Shown: in pieces, positions 31,857-39,369 of the stretch
Layout: each line of letters begins with the position of its first letter
Numbering within the stretch: the stretch's first letter is position 1
DNA from: Rhodophyticola sp.
Lineage (GTDB): Bacteria; Pseudomonadota; Alphaproteobacteria; Rhodobacterales; Rhodobacteraceae
Length of the DNA stretch: 40,100 nt
Direction: 5' to 3'
Assembly (NCBI GenBank): GCA_028279315.1
Contig: JANQNZ010000288.1
Location: 1 to 40,100 of the forward strand
The notes under the pieces: generated by a model
Seen by the model: the letters and a program-made list of their open reading frames with translations, nothing else
Databases searched by the model: none
What the model was told of the DNA's origin: nothing
Position numbers and translations under genes: made by a program

Positions 31857-31876
31857 CGTTTTCTTGCAAGAAAACG
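31857..31876. terminator. Perfect 20-bp palindrome after the MATE gene
   Basis: CGTTTTCTTGCAAGAAAACG begins 6 bp after the MATE stop. With the next palindrome it can form paired hairpins and probably ends the thioesterase/MATE transcript. Confidence 0.6.
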
Positions 31877-31879
31877 GGC

Positions 31880-31899
31880 CGGAATTTTGCAAAATTCCG
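31880..31899. terminator. Second perfect 20-bp palindrome
   Basis: CGGAATTTTGCAAAATTCCG lies 3 bp after the first palindrome, shares its TTGCAA centre, and is followed on the plus strand by TTTGCTTT. It is a likely terminator or part of a repeated intergenic element. Confidence 0.6.
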
Positions 31900-32090
31900 T
31901 TTGCTTTGGGCAAGGGGCGCTCCCGCCCCATTCGGCCTTTGGCCTGCATGGGTTGGGCGTGGCGCGGCTTTGCCGCGCGGGTGGCGGTTTTTCTTTGGCC
32001 GTGGTGCCGGGTTTTGCGGGTGGGGATTTTCTGCCGAGAGGCCATTTGCGGGCAAGTCTGCCGCAAACAGGCCTGTCCGATTGTCGCGGT

Positions 32091-32166
32091 GTGAGTCGCG
32101 CCCCGCGTCAAGGACAAGCCGCTTCGCGGTCAGCTTCGCTGATCCTTGACCCGGGCCCCGACTCAC
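32091..32166. repeat. Compound inverted repeat with two internal hairpins
   Basis: An outer imperfect stem pairs 32091-32114 with 32143-32166 (GTGAGTCG.../...CGACTCAC, with GTCAAGGA/TCCTTGAC next to the loop). The loop contains two hairpins with the same TTC loop: CCGC-TTC-GCGG (32119-32129) and TCAGC-TTC-GCTGA (32130-32142). The whole can fold into a three-way junction. It lies about 50 bp after the pyrD stop. Confidence 0.8.
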
Positions 32167-32215
32167 GGGGCTTTGGGCCGCCTCCGGCGGGCGTATTTGG
32201 GGAAAGATGAAGAGG

Positions 32216-33268
32216 TCAGAGCCAGCTATTGCAGTCGGTGCCGATGGCGGCGGCGATGTTGGCATGGCCGTCTTGAGTGAGGAGATGGTCGAGATCGTGG
32301 GCAATTCGGGCGGCGAGGCTGAGCCCGCCATAGACAAGCCCGGTATAGAGCTGCACGGCGGACGCGCCGGCTTTTATTTTCGCGTAAGCCTGTTGGGCGG
32401 AGGCCACGCCGCCCACGCCGATCAGGGGCAGTTGGCCTTGGGTCAGGTCCGAGAGCCGCGCGAGGACGCGGGTGGACCGCTCGAAAAGCGGTTGACCGGA
32501 AAGACCGCCTTTCTCCTCCCGGTGGCGGCTTTGGAGGCCGGTCCGGTCAAGCGTCGTGTTGGTGGCGATGATCCCAGAGAGGCCGGAAGTCAGCGCCACC
32601 TCGGCCACGTCCTCAAGCTCTGCGTTGCTCAGATCGGGGGCGATCTTTAGGAAGACGGGGACCGGGGTGATGAGCGCGGCGCGGGCCTCCATCACACCCG
32701 CCAGAAGCGCCGATAACGCGGCTTTGCCCTGGAGGTCGCGCAGGCGTTCGGTGTTGGGCGACGAGACATTGACGGTGGCGAAATCGATATGCGGGCCACA
32801 ATGGGTCAAGACGGCGGCGAAATCGGCGGCGCGGTCAGCGCTGTCTTTGTTGGCGCCGAGATTGAGGCCAATGGGAACGGTGCGGGGGCGGGCCGCGAGG
32901 CGGGCGGCAATCACCTCCATCCCCTCATTGTTGAAGCCGAAGCGGTTGATTGCGGCTTGATCCTCGCTCAGCCGGAAGAGGCGCGGCCTTGGATTTCCCG
33001 GCTGCGGGCGCGGGGTGGCGGCGCCGACCTCCAGGAACCCGAACCCGGCTTGGGCGAGGGGCTGAAGGGCTTCGGCATTTTTGTCGAACCCCGCCGCAAG
33101 CCCGATGGGGTTGGGCAGGGTCAGCCCGGCGATTTCGGTCTGCAAGCGGGGTGAGGTCACGGGGCCGGGGTGTGCCGTTAGCCCGGATTTCAGCGCAGTG
33201 ATGGCGAGGGTATGCGCCCGCTCCGGGTCCATCCGGTGCATGAGCGCCAGGCCAAGCCGTTCCAGCAT
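32216..33268 (-). CDS. pyrD: Dihydroorotate dehydrogenase (quinone)
   Basis: A 350-residue class 2 PyrD, which oxidises dihydroorotate to orotate in pyrimidine synthesis and reduces membrane quinone through FMN. An N-terminal amphipathic helical segment ([30 protein letters not shown]) is the class 2 membrane anchor. Further motifs are [14 protein letters not shown] near 56, [24 protein letters not shown] near 76, the catalytic serine in [16 protein letters not shown] near 168, and IIATNTT near 234. The ATG overlaps the stop of the DUF952 gene by TGATG. Confidence 0.96.
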   Translation of the reverse strand: MLERLGLALMHRMDPERAHTLAITALKSGLTAHPGPVTSPRLQTEIAGLTLPNPIGLAAGFDKNAEALQPLAQAGFGFLEVGAATPRPQPGNPRPRLFRLSEDQAAINRFGFNNEGMEVIAARLAARPRTVPIGLNLGANKDSADRAADFAAVLTHCGPHIDFATVNVSSPNTERLRDLQGKAALSALLAGVMEARAALITPVPVFLKIAPDLSNAELEDVAEVALTSGLSGIIATNTTLDRTGLQSRHREEKGGLSGQPLFERSTRVLARLSDLTQGQLPLIGVGGVASAQQAYAKIKAGASAVQLYTGLVYGGLSLAARIAHDLDHLLTQDGHANIAAAIGTDCNSWL

Positions 33269-33606
33269 CAGGCCAAATCCTCAGGGAAGATGTGTTGGCC
33301 GTTTTCGAGCGGGAGAGGTTTGTGCCAAACCACCTGATCCAAACGCAGCGGCCCGTAGAGATGCGGGAAGAGCGCGCCGCCGCGGGACGGTTCCCATTTC
33401 AGGGCGCCGCCCAAGGTCTCCGCGTCATAGGCCAGCAGGAGCAAGCCCTCGACGCCCGCGAAATGCTTCGCAGCGGTCTCGGCGGCTTCGCCGGCGGTCG
33501 AGAAATGCACATAGCCATCGGTGATATCGATAGGCGCGCCTAAGGTCTCGCCCGCCTCTTGCAAAGCGGTCCATTCCTCTGGCCGCAGGATTTTGTAGAT
33601 CAGCAT
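33268..33606 (-). CDS. DUF952 domain-containing protein
   Basis: A 112-residue protein of the DUF952 family: [19 protein letters not shown], then [22 protein letters not shown], then [20 protein letters not shown]. The conserved HFS and HLYGPL segments are present. The family has no established reaction. I chose ATG 33606 because it matches the family start; an open frame further upstream overlaps the divergent promoter region. It is coupled to pyrD, an arrangement often seen in alphaproteobacteria (from memory). Confidence 0.88.
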   Translation of the reverse strand: MLIYKILRPEEWTALQEAGETLGAPIDITDGYVHFSTAGEAAETAAKHFAGVEGLLLLAYDAETLGGALKWEPSRGGALFPHLYGPLRLDQVVWHKPLPLENGQHIFPEDLA

Positions 33607-33730
33607 GGCCCCTCCTGACCCGCGCGCCGACCCCCCGTCAAGTGTCACCACGGCGTCACGCAATTCGCTTTACTTGCCCCGGGCGGCCCGCCAATCTGCT
33701 CGGGTCAATAACAAACGGGGAGTTTTCATC

Positions 33731-35335
33731 ATGCTCGCGAGAATTCTAGGCTCGACCGCGATGCTGGGGGCCTTGGCCATGGCCGCGCCCGCCGCTGCCG
33801 AGACCACATTGCACATCCTTCATATCAACGATCTGCACAGCCGGATTCAGCCGATCAACCGGTTCGATTCGACCTGTAACGCCGAAGATGACGCGGCAGG
33901 GGAATGCTTTGGCGGCGTGGCCCGCGTGGCCACCGCCATCAACGATCTGCGCGCCGAGTTGGCGGGCGAGAACGTCCTGGTCATGGATGCAGGCGATCAG
34001 TTCCAGGGTTCGCTGATGTTCACCACCTATCAGGGCGACGCAGCGGCAGAGTTCATGGAAGCCATTGGTTTCGACGTCATGGCCTCAGGCAATCATGAAT
34101 GGAACAATGGCCCCGCCGGGTTTGCCCGGTTCCTGAACCAGGTCAGTTTCCCAGTGATCGCCGGCAATCTGGATGTGAGTCAGGACGCGGATGTGGGTGA
34201 GTTGATCGGCGATACGCTGGTTCTTGATGTGAACGGAATGCAGGTTGGCATCGTCTCTGCCCTTGCCACCGATACGGTGGAGACCTCCAGCCCCGGGCCC
34301 AATGTGATCTTCACCGATGAGATCGAGGCCATTCAGCATGACGTGGACGCGCTGACCGAACAAGGGGTCGAGGTCATCGTTGCGCTCACCCATGTGGGCT
34401 TGCCCGACGACATCCGGATTGCGGAGGCGGTGACCGGTCTCGACGTGATCGTGGGCGGGCATTCGCACACCTACCTCTCCGCCGATGATCCCGACCGCCA
34501 GGGCGCTTATCCCACCTGGATTTCAAACCCCGAAGGCACAATGGTGCCGATTGTCCAGGCCTATGCCTATTCGAAATATCTGGGTCATCTGACCGTGACC
34601 TTCGATGATGCGGGCAATGTGGTTTATGCCGATGGCAACACCATGCTGCTCGACGCCTCCGTCACGCCCGATCCGGAAATCGCGGCGCGCGTCGCGGAAC
34701 TGGCCGGGCCGATTGAAGCGGCGATGGCCGATGTGGTGGGGGAGACCTCCGAATTCATCGAAGGCGACCGCAGCGTCTGCCGCGCCATGGAATGCTCCAT
34801 GGGCAATCTGGTGGCCGATGCGATGCTGGAACGCGTGCGCGACCAAGGCATCCATGTGGCGATCCAGAATGGCGGGGGCCTGCGTGCGTCCATCGACGCG
34901 GGCGAGGTGACCATGGGCGAGATCTTCACGGTGCTTCCGTTCCAGAACACACTGGCGACCTTCCAACTGACCGGCGCGGATATCATCGCCTCACTTGAGA
35001 ACGGGGTCAGCCAGGTCGAAGACGGGGCCGGGCGGTTCCCGCAAGTGGCGGGGATGCGTTATAGCTGGAACCCCGCTGGTGAGCCGGGCAGCCGCATCAC
35101 CTCGGTCGAGATCGAAGGGGATGGCGGGTTCGCGGCGATTGATCCGGACGCGACCTATGGCGTTGTCTCCAACAACTTCATGCGCCGCGGCGGCGATGGT
35201 TATGCGCTGTTCCGGGATAATGGCCAGAACGCCTATGATTTTGGCCCGGGGCTGGAGCAGGTGGTGGCCGATTACGTCTCGGCGAATTCGCCCTACACGC
35301 CCTATACCGACGGACGGGTCAGCGAGGCGCAGTAA
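33731..35335 (+). CDS. Periplasmic 5'-nucleotidase/metallophosphatase
   Basis: A 534-residue secreted enzyme of the 5'-nucleotidase/UshA family. A signal peptide covers residues 1-23 (cleavage after PAAA). The metallophosphatase domain has HINDLHSR with D34 and H36, MDAGDQFQGSL, SGNHEWNNG, ALTHVG and VGGHSHTYL, all metal ligands. The C-terminal nucleotidase domain from about residue 345 has QNGGGLRASIDAG and the substrate-stacking region near VVSNNFMRRGGDGY. It releases phosphate from nucleotides outside the cytoplasm, a way to scavenge phosphate or nucleosides. GGGGAG lies 9 nt before ATG. A strong terminator follows 19 bp after the stop. Confidence 0.95.
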   Translation: MLARILGSTAMLGALAMAAPAAAETTLHILHINDLHSRIQPINRFDSTCNAEDDAAGECFGGVARVATAINDLRAELAGENVLVMDAGDQFQGSLMFTTYQGDAAAEFMEAIGFDVMASGNHEWNNGPAGFARFLNQVSFPVIAGNLDVSQDADVGELIGDTLVLDVNGMQVGIVSALATDTVETSSPGPNVIFTDEIEAIQHDVDALTEQGVEVIVALTHVGLPDDIRIAEAVTGLDVIVGGHSHTYLSADDPDRQGAYPTWISNPEGTMVPIVQAYAYSKYLGHLTVTFDDAGNVVYADGNTMLLDASVTPDPEIAARVAELAGPIEAAMADVVGETSEFIEGDRSVCRAMECSMGNLVADAMLERVRDQGIHVAIQNGGGLRASIDAGEVTMGEIFTVLPFQNTLATFQLTGADIIASLENGVSQVEDGAGRFPQVAGMRYSWNPAGEPGSRITSVEIEGDGGFAAIDPDATYGVVSNNFMRRGGDGYALFRDNGQNAYDFGPGLEQVVADYVSANSPYTPYTDGRVSEAQ

Positions 35336-35354
35336 CCCTCTGACGACACAGATG

Positions 35355-35390
35355 AAAGGGCCGGTCCAAGGACACTTGGACCGGCCCTTT
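35355..35390 (+). terminator. Strong rho-independent terminator of the 5'-nucleotidase gene
   Basis: A perfect 16-bp stem (AAAGGGCCGGTCCAAG / CTTGGACCGGCCCTTT) with a GACA loop, ending in a T-run on the plus strand, 19 bp after the stop codon. Confidence 0.95.
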
Positions 35391-35506
35391 TGCTGCTATG
35401 CAGAAATGTCATGGCGGGCTTCGAAAAGCGTCAATTGTGGATTCCGTTAGCGCTACCATATTGGGGCCATCGAGACACATACATGACTCAAGAAAGGAGC
35501 TGCACA

Positions 35507-35671
35507 ATGACCTCGATTATTTCCCGCATGCGCGACGCTGCACAGAAACGTGCGGCCTATTACCGGACCGTGGATGAGATCGAACGGATGCCGCTGGACG
35601 TGGCCCTTGACCTCAACATCTACCGGGGCGACGCCCATAAGATTGCCTATAAGGCCGTCTACGGGGCGTAA
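35507..35671 (+). CDS. Small conserved-looking protein, 54 residues
   Basis: A 54-residue protein that begins MTSIISRMRDAAQKRAAYYR and ends VYGA. AAAGGAG lies 7 nt before the ATG, which is an excellent site and supports expression. It is basic and helical at the N-terminus, then RTVDEIERMPLDVALDLNIYRGDAHKIAYKAVYG. The arrangement recalls small DUF1127-like proteins of alphaproteobacteria, but I cannot confirm the family. It is a single gene with its own promoter region after the terminator at 35355-35390. Confidence 0.75.
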   Translation: MTSIISRMRDAAQKRAAYYRTVDEIERMPLDVALDLNIYRGDAHKIAYKAVYGA

Positions 35672-35733
35672 GGCGTTCCGAGGCGCCATAAGCGCACTTT
35701 CCCACCGATGTCGCCCGCACTAGGCTAAGGCCC

Positions 35734-36399
35734 ATGTGCGGGCGTTTTGTTATCAAACATCCAGAAGACGAGATGGCGCGGCTGTTCGAAGGGCTGCCGT
35801 CAAACGATGTGCCCGTGGGGCCGAGATACAATATCTGCCCCACGGACACGGTTGGTGTGGTGACATCAGAGGATGGCGCCAGACGTTACCGGGCAATGCG
35901 GTGGGGGTTCTTGCCTCATTGGTATAAGTCTGAGACTCAGGGCCCGCTCTTGATCAACGCCCGGTCTGAAACGATTGCCGAAAAGCCTGCCTTTCGCGCG
36001 GCCTGCCGCGCCCGGCGGTGTTTGATCCCGGCGACGGGGTTCTACGAATGGACCAAGGATGACGAAGGCAAGCGCTTGCCCTGGTATATCCATGCGAAAG
36101 ACGACACCCCCCTGGCCTTTGCCGGTGTTTGGCAAGATTGGGGGCCTGAGGACGCCCGGGCGCCGACCTGTGCCATTGTCACCTGCGCTGCCGGGCCGGA
36201 GATGTCGGCGATTCACCACCGGGAGCCTGTGACGATCGCGCAAAAGGATTGGCCGCTCTGGCTGGGGGAGGCGGGCAAAGGGGCCGCGGTTTTGATGACG
36301 GCAGCGCCAGACGGGTGGTATGATAGCTTCCGCGTCGACCCCAAGGTCAATTCCAACCGCGCGGAAGGCCCGGATTTGATCCTTCCTTTGGCGGCATAA
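35734..36399 (+). CDS. SRAP-family DNA-protein crosslink sensor (YedK/HMCES-like)
   Basis: A 221-residue SOS response-associated peptidase-like protein. The catalytic Cys2 is exposed after Met removal (MCGRF). Other conserved positions are N75 (LINARSET), E105 (GFYEW) and H161 (IHHREP). Family members form a thiazolidine link to abasic sites in single-stranded DNA and so protect them. The usual RMP after the His is REP here. It is a single gene, with no LexA or recombinase gene beside it. A hairpin terminator follows 31 bp after the stop. Confidence 0.93.
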   Translation: MCGRFVIKHPEDEMARLFEGLPSNDVPVGPRYNICPTDTVGVVTSEDGARRYRAMRWGFLPHWYKSETQGPLLINARSETIAEKPAFRAACRARRCLIPATGFYEWTKDDEGKRLPWYIHAKDDTPLAFAGVWQDWGPEDARAPTCAIVTCAAGPEMSAIHHREPVTIAQKDWPLWLGEAGKGAAVLMTAAPDGWYDSFRVDPKVNSNRAEGPDLILPLAA

Positions 36400-36430
36400 C
36401 GGCTAATACCCTTCGACCAAACAGAAAAAA

Positions 36431-36451
36431 GGGCCGCGAGAAAAGCGGCCC
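36431..36451 (+). terminator. Rho-independent terminator of the SRAP gene
   Basis: GGGCCGC-GAGAAAA-GCGGCCC, 31 bp past the SRAP stop, flanked by an A-run upstream and CTTT downstream. A convincing terminator for the plus strand, and possibly usable in both directions. Confidence 0.85.
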
Positions 36452-36618
36452 CTTTCAAGTCCAGGGAGGATTATTGTGTGCAGCCTGCTCGATTTTTTGG
36501 TCTTTTTGTCGCTGCTATGGAAACGATAGCCAGGAAAAAGGGCGGAAATAAGGCAATCGGAAACGGATCGGCTTGGCACCCGCATCCCTCCGTTCTGCAT
36601 CCCCTGCCCGAGTAGTGC

Positions 36619-36769
36619 GCCGAAGGCGCCGGGCATCGACAGGCCGCCCGGGCGGTCTGGCGATTTGGTTGAGTCTGGGTGCTTGGATCGGAGCGAGGCC
36701 GGATTTGGCAGGGATAAAGCGCTGTCGCTCAGCCGTTGGATCGCCAGCCCACGGCCTGCCGATGCCCGG
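36619..36769 (+). repeat. 151-bp palindrome-ended repeat element, copy 2
   Basis: This copy matches 19893-20043 in length, orientation and most bases. Left arm CCGGGCATCGACAGGCCG (36629-36646) faces right arm CGGCCTGCCGATGCCCGG (36752-36769), with one mismatch relative to copy 1. The inner CTGGCGAT/ATCGCCAG pair is kept. Differences cluster in the loop (around 36680-36710). The conserved ends with a variable middle suggest selection on folding or on end recognition by an enzyme. Confidence 0.9.
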
Positions 36770-36804
36770 CTTGCGTTGCGCAATTTGGCTCCAAGGTTGC
36801 TCCC

Positions 36805-37767
36805 TCAGCGCGTTGAGATCGGATCGCCGCTCAGCCCGCCATCGAACCCGTCCCGCAGGAGACGTCGGCGTGACCCAAGCTCTTCCGGCACGACATAGCC
36901 CGCGCGGGCGCGGAACCGTCCGTCATAGGGGCCGAAATAAAGCGTTCGGGCCGCCGCAAAGGGCGCCAGGTTCAGGTCCCGCGCAAAGCTGTGGCCAAGC
37001 CCTGCAATTCGGAAGCCCGGGTTCTCGCGCACGGGCTCCAGGAACCCTTCCACCGAAAGCTGGCGCATCCCAACGGGCGCAACCGCAAACCGCCCGCGAT
37101 CGAGCTGCGCGGCCATGAAACGCGTCCCATCGTGGCGCCCGAAGGCGGTGGCGTATTCGCCTGTTGCCGGGCGGGCAGCGGCCCCGGGGGGCTGAACCGG
37201 AACCCCCTCGATCAGGAGCCCCGTCGGCCCGCCCCGTGCCACAACCCCCGCAATCATGTCGGTGCCTTGCGTGACAGCCGGATCGACACGGCTGGCGATC
37301 AGACCTGACGGTGACCAGATGCCGCTGACCACAGCCCGCGTGCCGAATGTCAGATCGCCAATCATCCCCGGCTCAGGCCGTACCGGCGCCCCGTTCACCG
37401 TAATCGCGCCATCCGGCCCAAGCGCGACAGGCCCAACCAGGGGGTAAGAGAACTGCACGCTGCTCGCCACATAGCGGTCCGCCGACCGGTTCGACAGGAT
37501 GGTCAGCGGCGCGCCCACGGCGATGTCGCTTTCCGAGATCGGCCCGAAGGGCGACAGGAACTGCGTCGCGCTGGTTAGTTCCACACGCAACCCGTTCACC
37601 ATCAGGCTGCCGAAATCGGTCAACAGCCCGACGATGCCGGTGCCACCAATCCCGCCTTCAAACGGGTCATTGCTGGCCCGGCTCACAATCGCCGGTGTGG
37701 CGACGCAACCGGTCAGCAGGCTGCTGCCCATCAAACCCAAGAGATATCTGCGTTTTATCGGCGTCAC
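36805..37767 (-). CDS. Lipoprotein of DUF5666-like type
   Basis: A 320-residue predicted lipoprotein. RYLLGLMGSSLLTGC gives a lipobox cysteine at about residue 17, and KRR before it gives a charged N-region. The mature part consists of repeated beta-rich units (GIGGTGIVGLLTDFGSLMVNGLRVEL, then similar blocks with IRVDP, VQPPG and YATAFGR), as in DUF5666-domain proteins. The start is GTG 37767, 4 bp after the stop of the DUF6502-like gene, with GAAGGA about 11 nt upstream. A longer upstream frame would overlap that gene heavily. It is coupled to the DUF6502-like gene, and the pair recurs in this family of bacteria (from memory). Function is unknown. Confidence 0.8.
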   Translation of the reverse strand: MTPIKRRYLLGLMGSSLLTGCVATPAIVSRASNDPFEGGIGGTGIVGLLTDFGSLMVNGLRVELTSATQFLSPFGPISESDIAVGAPLTILSNRSADRYVASSVQFSYPLVGPVALGPDGAITVNGAPVRPEPGMIGDLTFGTRAVVSGIWSPSGLIASRVDPAVTQGTDMIAGVVARGGPTGLLIEGVPVQPPGAAARPATGEYATAFGRHDGTRFMAAQLDRGRFAVAPVGMRQLSVEGFLEPVRENPGFRIAGLGHSFARDLNLAPFAAARTLYFGPYDGRFRARAGYVVPEELGSRRRLLRDGFDGGLSGDPISTR

Positions 37768-37771
37768 TGGT

Positions 37772-38611
37772 TCAGGTTCCTTCAGGGTCGTCTGTCTCGG
37801 CTCGGGCGCGATCTTCGCGGTAGAAATAGACGCCAAACCGGTAGCGTTGCGAGTTGTCGGGCGTGTCACGGTCGGCCTGCTGCCGCGCGCCGCTCTCGCG
37901 ATTGATCTCTTCCAGCATCGTCTGACTTAAGGACCGGGCTTTCTGTTCGATCTGATCGACAGAGCCCTCGGTCAAGCGATTATAGAAGACCGCGCGTTCC
38001 AAAAACGGGGGATCCTCGGCCATCAGGTTCTCCGCCGCGGCGGCCAGGTGATCGCCCACATTGGACGCGAAGAAAACGATCTTGTGGTCGGAGGAGGAGG
38101 GGCCAAGCACCGCCTCTTCGGCAATCCGGAAAAGCCCATCCTTGCCTTCGGTCACCAGGCTCTGGCGCAGAAGCTCATCCAGCACCGTGCGCGGGCGGAT
38201 ATCGCGGCTGATATCGCGGACCAAAGCCTCGAAATTCGGACCTTCGCCACCGGCGCGGGGCAGGGGCAGGGGGGTGCCGCTCTCGTCTTGGTAATCGGGC
38301 CGGGCGAGCCATTGGCCAAGCACCGTGGCAAAGGCGGCGGATTTGCGGCGCGAGGCCTCCCAGGTCTCACCATCATCGGCCAGGATGTCGTGGACATCCC
38401 GGCGATGGACCCCGGTCAGCAGGCTGATCCGGCTTTGCGTCGGTGGTTTGTCGTCGAGGCGGAATTCGTCATGCGCCACCTCCACATAGACCTTTTTGAG
38501 CAGCCGATAGAAGGCGGGTGCCGTCACCCCACGGGCAATCAGCATCCGCGCCAGGGGCCGCACAAGCCCTTGGAGCACACGCAGGATCGGGTCTGGATCG
38601 GTCGCTGCCAT
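37772..38611 (-). CDS. DUF6502-family protein, possible regulator
   Basis: A protein of about 279 residues. The N-terminal part (PDPILRVLQGLVRPLARMLIARGVTAPAFYRLLKKVYVEVA, then RISLLTGVHRRDVHDILADD) looks like a DNA-binding helical domain and matches my recollection of DUF6502. The middle and C-terminal part has no motif I recognise. The start is uncertain: ATG 38611 lacks a ribosome site, and GTG 38671 would add 20 residues and cover an inverted repeat. Two A/T-centred inverted repeats lie just upstream, which would suit autoregulation. Confidence 0.75.
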   Translation of the reverse strand: MAATDPDPILRVLQGLVRPLARMLIARGVTAPAFYRLLKKVYVEVAHDEFRLDDKPPTQSRISLLTGVHRRDVHDILADDGETWEASRRKSAAFATVLGQWLARPDYQDESGTPLPLPRAGGEGPNFEALVRDISRDIRPRTVLDELLRQSLVTEGKDGLFRIAEEAVLGPSSSDHKIVFFASNVGDHLAAAAENLMAEDPPFLERAVFYNRLTEGSVDQIEQKARSLSQTMLEEINRESGARQQADRDTPDNSQRYRFGVYFYREDRARAETDDPEGT

Positions 38612-38630
38612 GAGGGCGAAAATATGCGCA

Positions 38631-38647
38631 GTGGAATTTTTTTCCAC
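38631..38647. promoter_or_regulatory. A/T-centred inverted repeat GTGGAA-N5-TTCCAC
   Basis: GTGGAATTTTTTTCCAC lies 20 bp upstream of the DUF6502-like ATG (inside the gene if GTG 38671 is used). Six-base arms around five T's resemble an operator. Confidence 0.5.
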
Positions 38648-38687
38648 ATATTTCTTGACCGAGGCGGGCACCGCGACATTTCATGGC

Positions 38688-38702
38688 GTGTAAAAAATAC
38701 AC
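38688..38702. promoter_or_regulatory. A/T-centred inverted repeat GTGTA-N5-TACAC
   Basis: GTGTAAAAAATACAC has the same 5-base A/T spacer as the repeat at 38631-38647, but different arms. It lies between the divergent DUF6502-like and FAS1 genes, 62 bp before the FAS1 ATG, so it may control one or both. Confidence 0.5.
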
Positions 38703-38763
38703 ACGAATCTCTCGTGACCAGTCGCGAGGGGCCCTTAAGATCCAACAGCGAGGAGAAATCACC

Positions 38764-39261
38764 ATGGATCGTCGGACTGTTTTGAAACTTGGCGTGGTCG
38801 CGGGCGGCTCGGCCCTTCTGTCGGGCTGCGTCGCCGCCACCGCAACCGGAGAGGCCGATATCGTCGACACCGCCGTCGCCGCAGGGTCCTTCACGACGCT
38901 TGTCGCCGCGGTACAGGCGGCGGGGCTGGTTGATACGTTGAAAAGCCCTGGCCCCTTCACGGTGTTTGCGCCCACCGATGATGCCTTCGCGGCCTTGCCC
39001 GCGGGGACCGTCGACAGCCTGCTACTGCCGGAAAACCGCGATCAACTGACCAGCATCCTGACCTATCACGTGGTCCCAGGCACCTTCCCGGCCTCCAGCC
39101 TGGTCGGCCAGCGCGGGCGTTTGGTGACCGTGCAGGGCCAAGGCCTGCATGTGGACGGCACCAATGGTGTGCGGGTCAACAGCGCGAACGTGATCACGCC
39201 AGATGTCTTTGCCTCAAACGGGGTGATCCATGTGATCGACAGCGTGCTTCTGCCAAGCTGA
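38764..39261 (+). CDS. Fasciclin (FAS1) domain lipoprotein
   Basis: A 165-residue secreted protein. [22 protein letters not shown] gives a twin-arginine-like start and a lipobox cysteine at residue 22. The remaining residues are one FAS1 domain: [37 protein letters not shown] (the H1 segment), then [11 protein letters not shown] and the H2 segment INSV.. as [14 protein letters not shown] at the end. FAS1 domains mediate surface and matrix adhesion. GAGGAG lies 8 nt before the ATG. It is divergent from the DUF6502/DUF5666 pair, and a shared role at the envelope is possible. Confidence 0.92.
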   Translation: MDRRTVLKLGVVAGGSALLSGCVAATATGEADIVDTAVAAGSFTTLVAAVQAAGLVDTLKSPGPFTVFAPTDDAFAALPAGTVDSLLLPENRDQLTSILTYHVVPGTFPASSLVGQRGRLVTVQGQGLHVDGTNGVRVNSANVITPDVFASNGVIHVIDSVLLPS

Positions 39262-39307
39262 TCCAAAGGGCAGGGCGGGCTTCGGCAGCGACCCCGCCGC
39301 CCAAAGG

Positions 39308-39349
39308 CGATGGCCGAGGCGCAGCTCCCCAGGACTGCCTCGGCCATCG
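39308..39349. terminator. Hairpin between convergent FAS1 and ABC genes
   Basis: A perfect 13-bp stem (CGATGGCCGAGGC / GCCTCGGCCATCG, 16-nt loop) about 46 bp after the FAS1 stop and 20 bp after the ABC stop. It probably terminates both, although U-runs are weak. Confidence 0.7.
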
Positions 39350-39369
39350 CGGGTATCTGCCAAGGGCGC

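Larger units (their letters stand above)
31852..32215. other. Palindrome-rich intergenic region between convergent MATE and pyrD genes
   Basis: About 360 bp without a credible gene. It holds two perfect 20-bp palindromes (31857-31876, 31880-31899), further short hairpins around 31911-31985, and a compound inverted repeat (32091-32166). Frames crossing it are low-complexity and have no start signals. Confidence 0.7.
36400..36804. other. Intergenic region between convergent SRAP and DUF5666-type genes
   Basis: About 405 bp with no credible gene: a terminator hairpin (36431-36451), a T-rich stretch around 36494-36509, and copy 2 of the 151-bp repeat (36619-36769). Frames crossing it are translations of the repeat. 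Confidence 0.7.
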
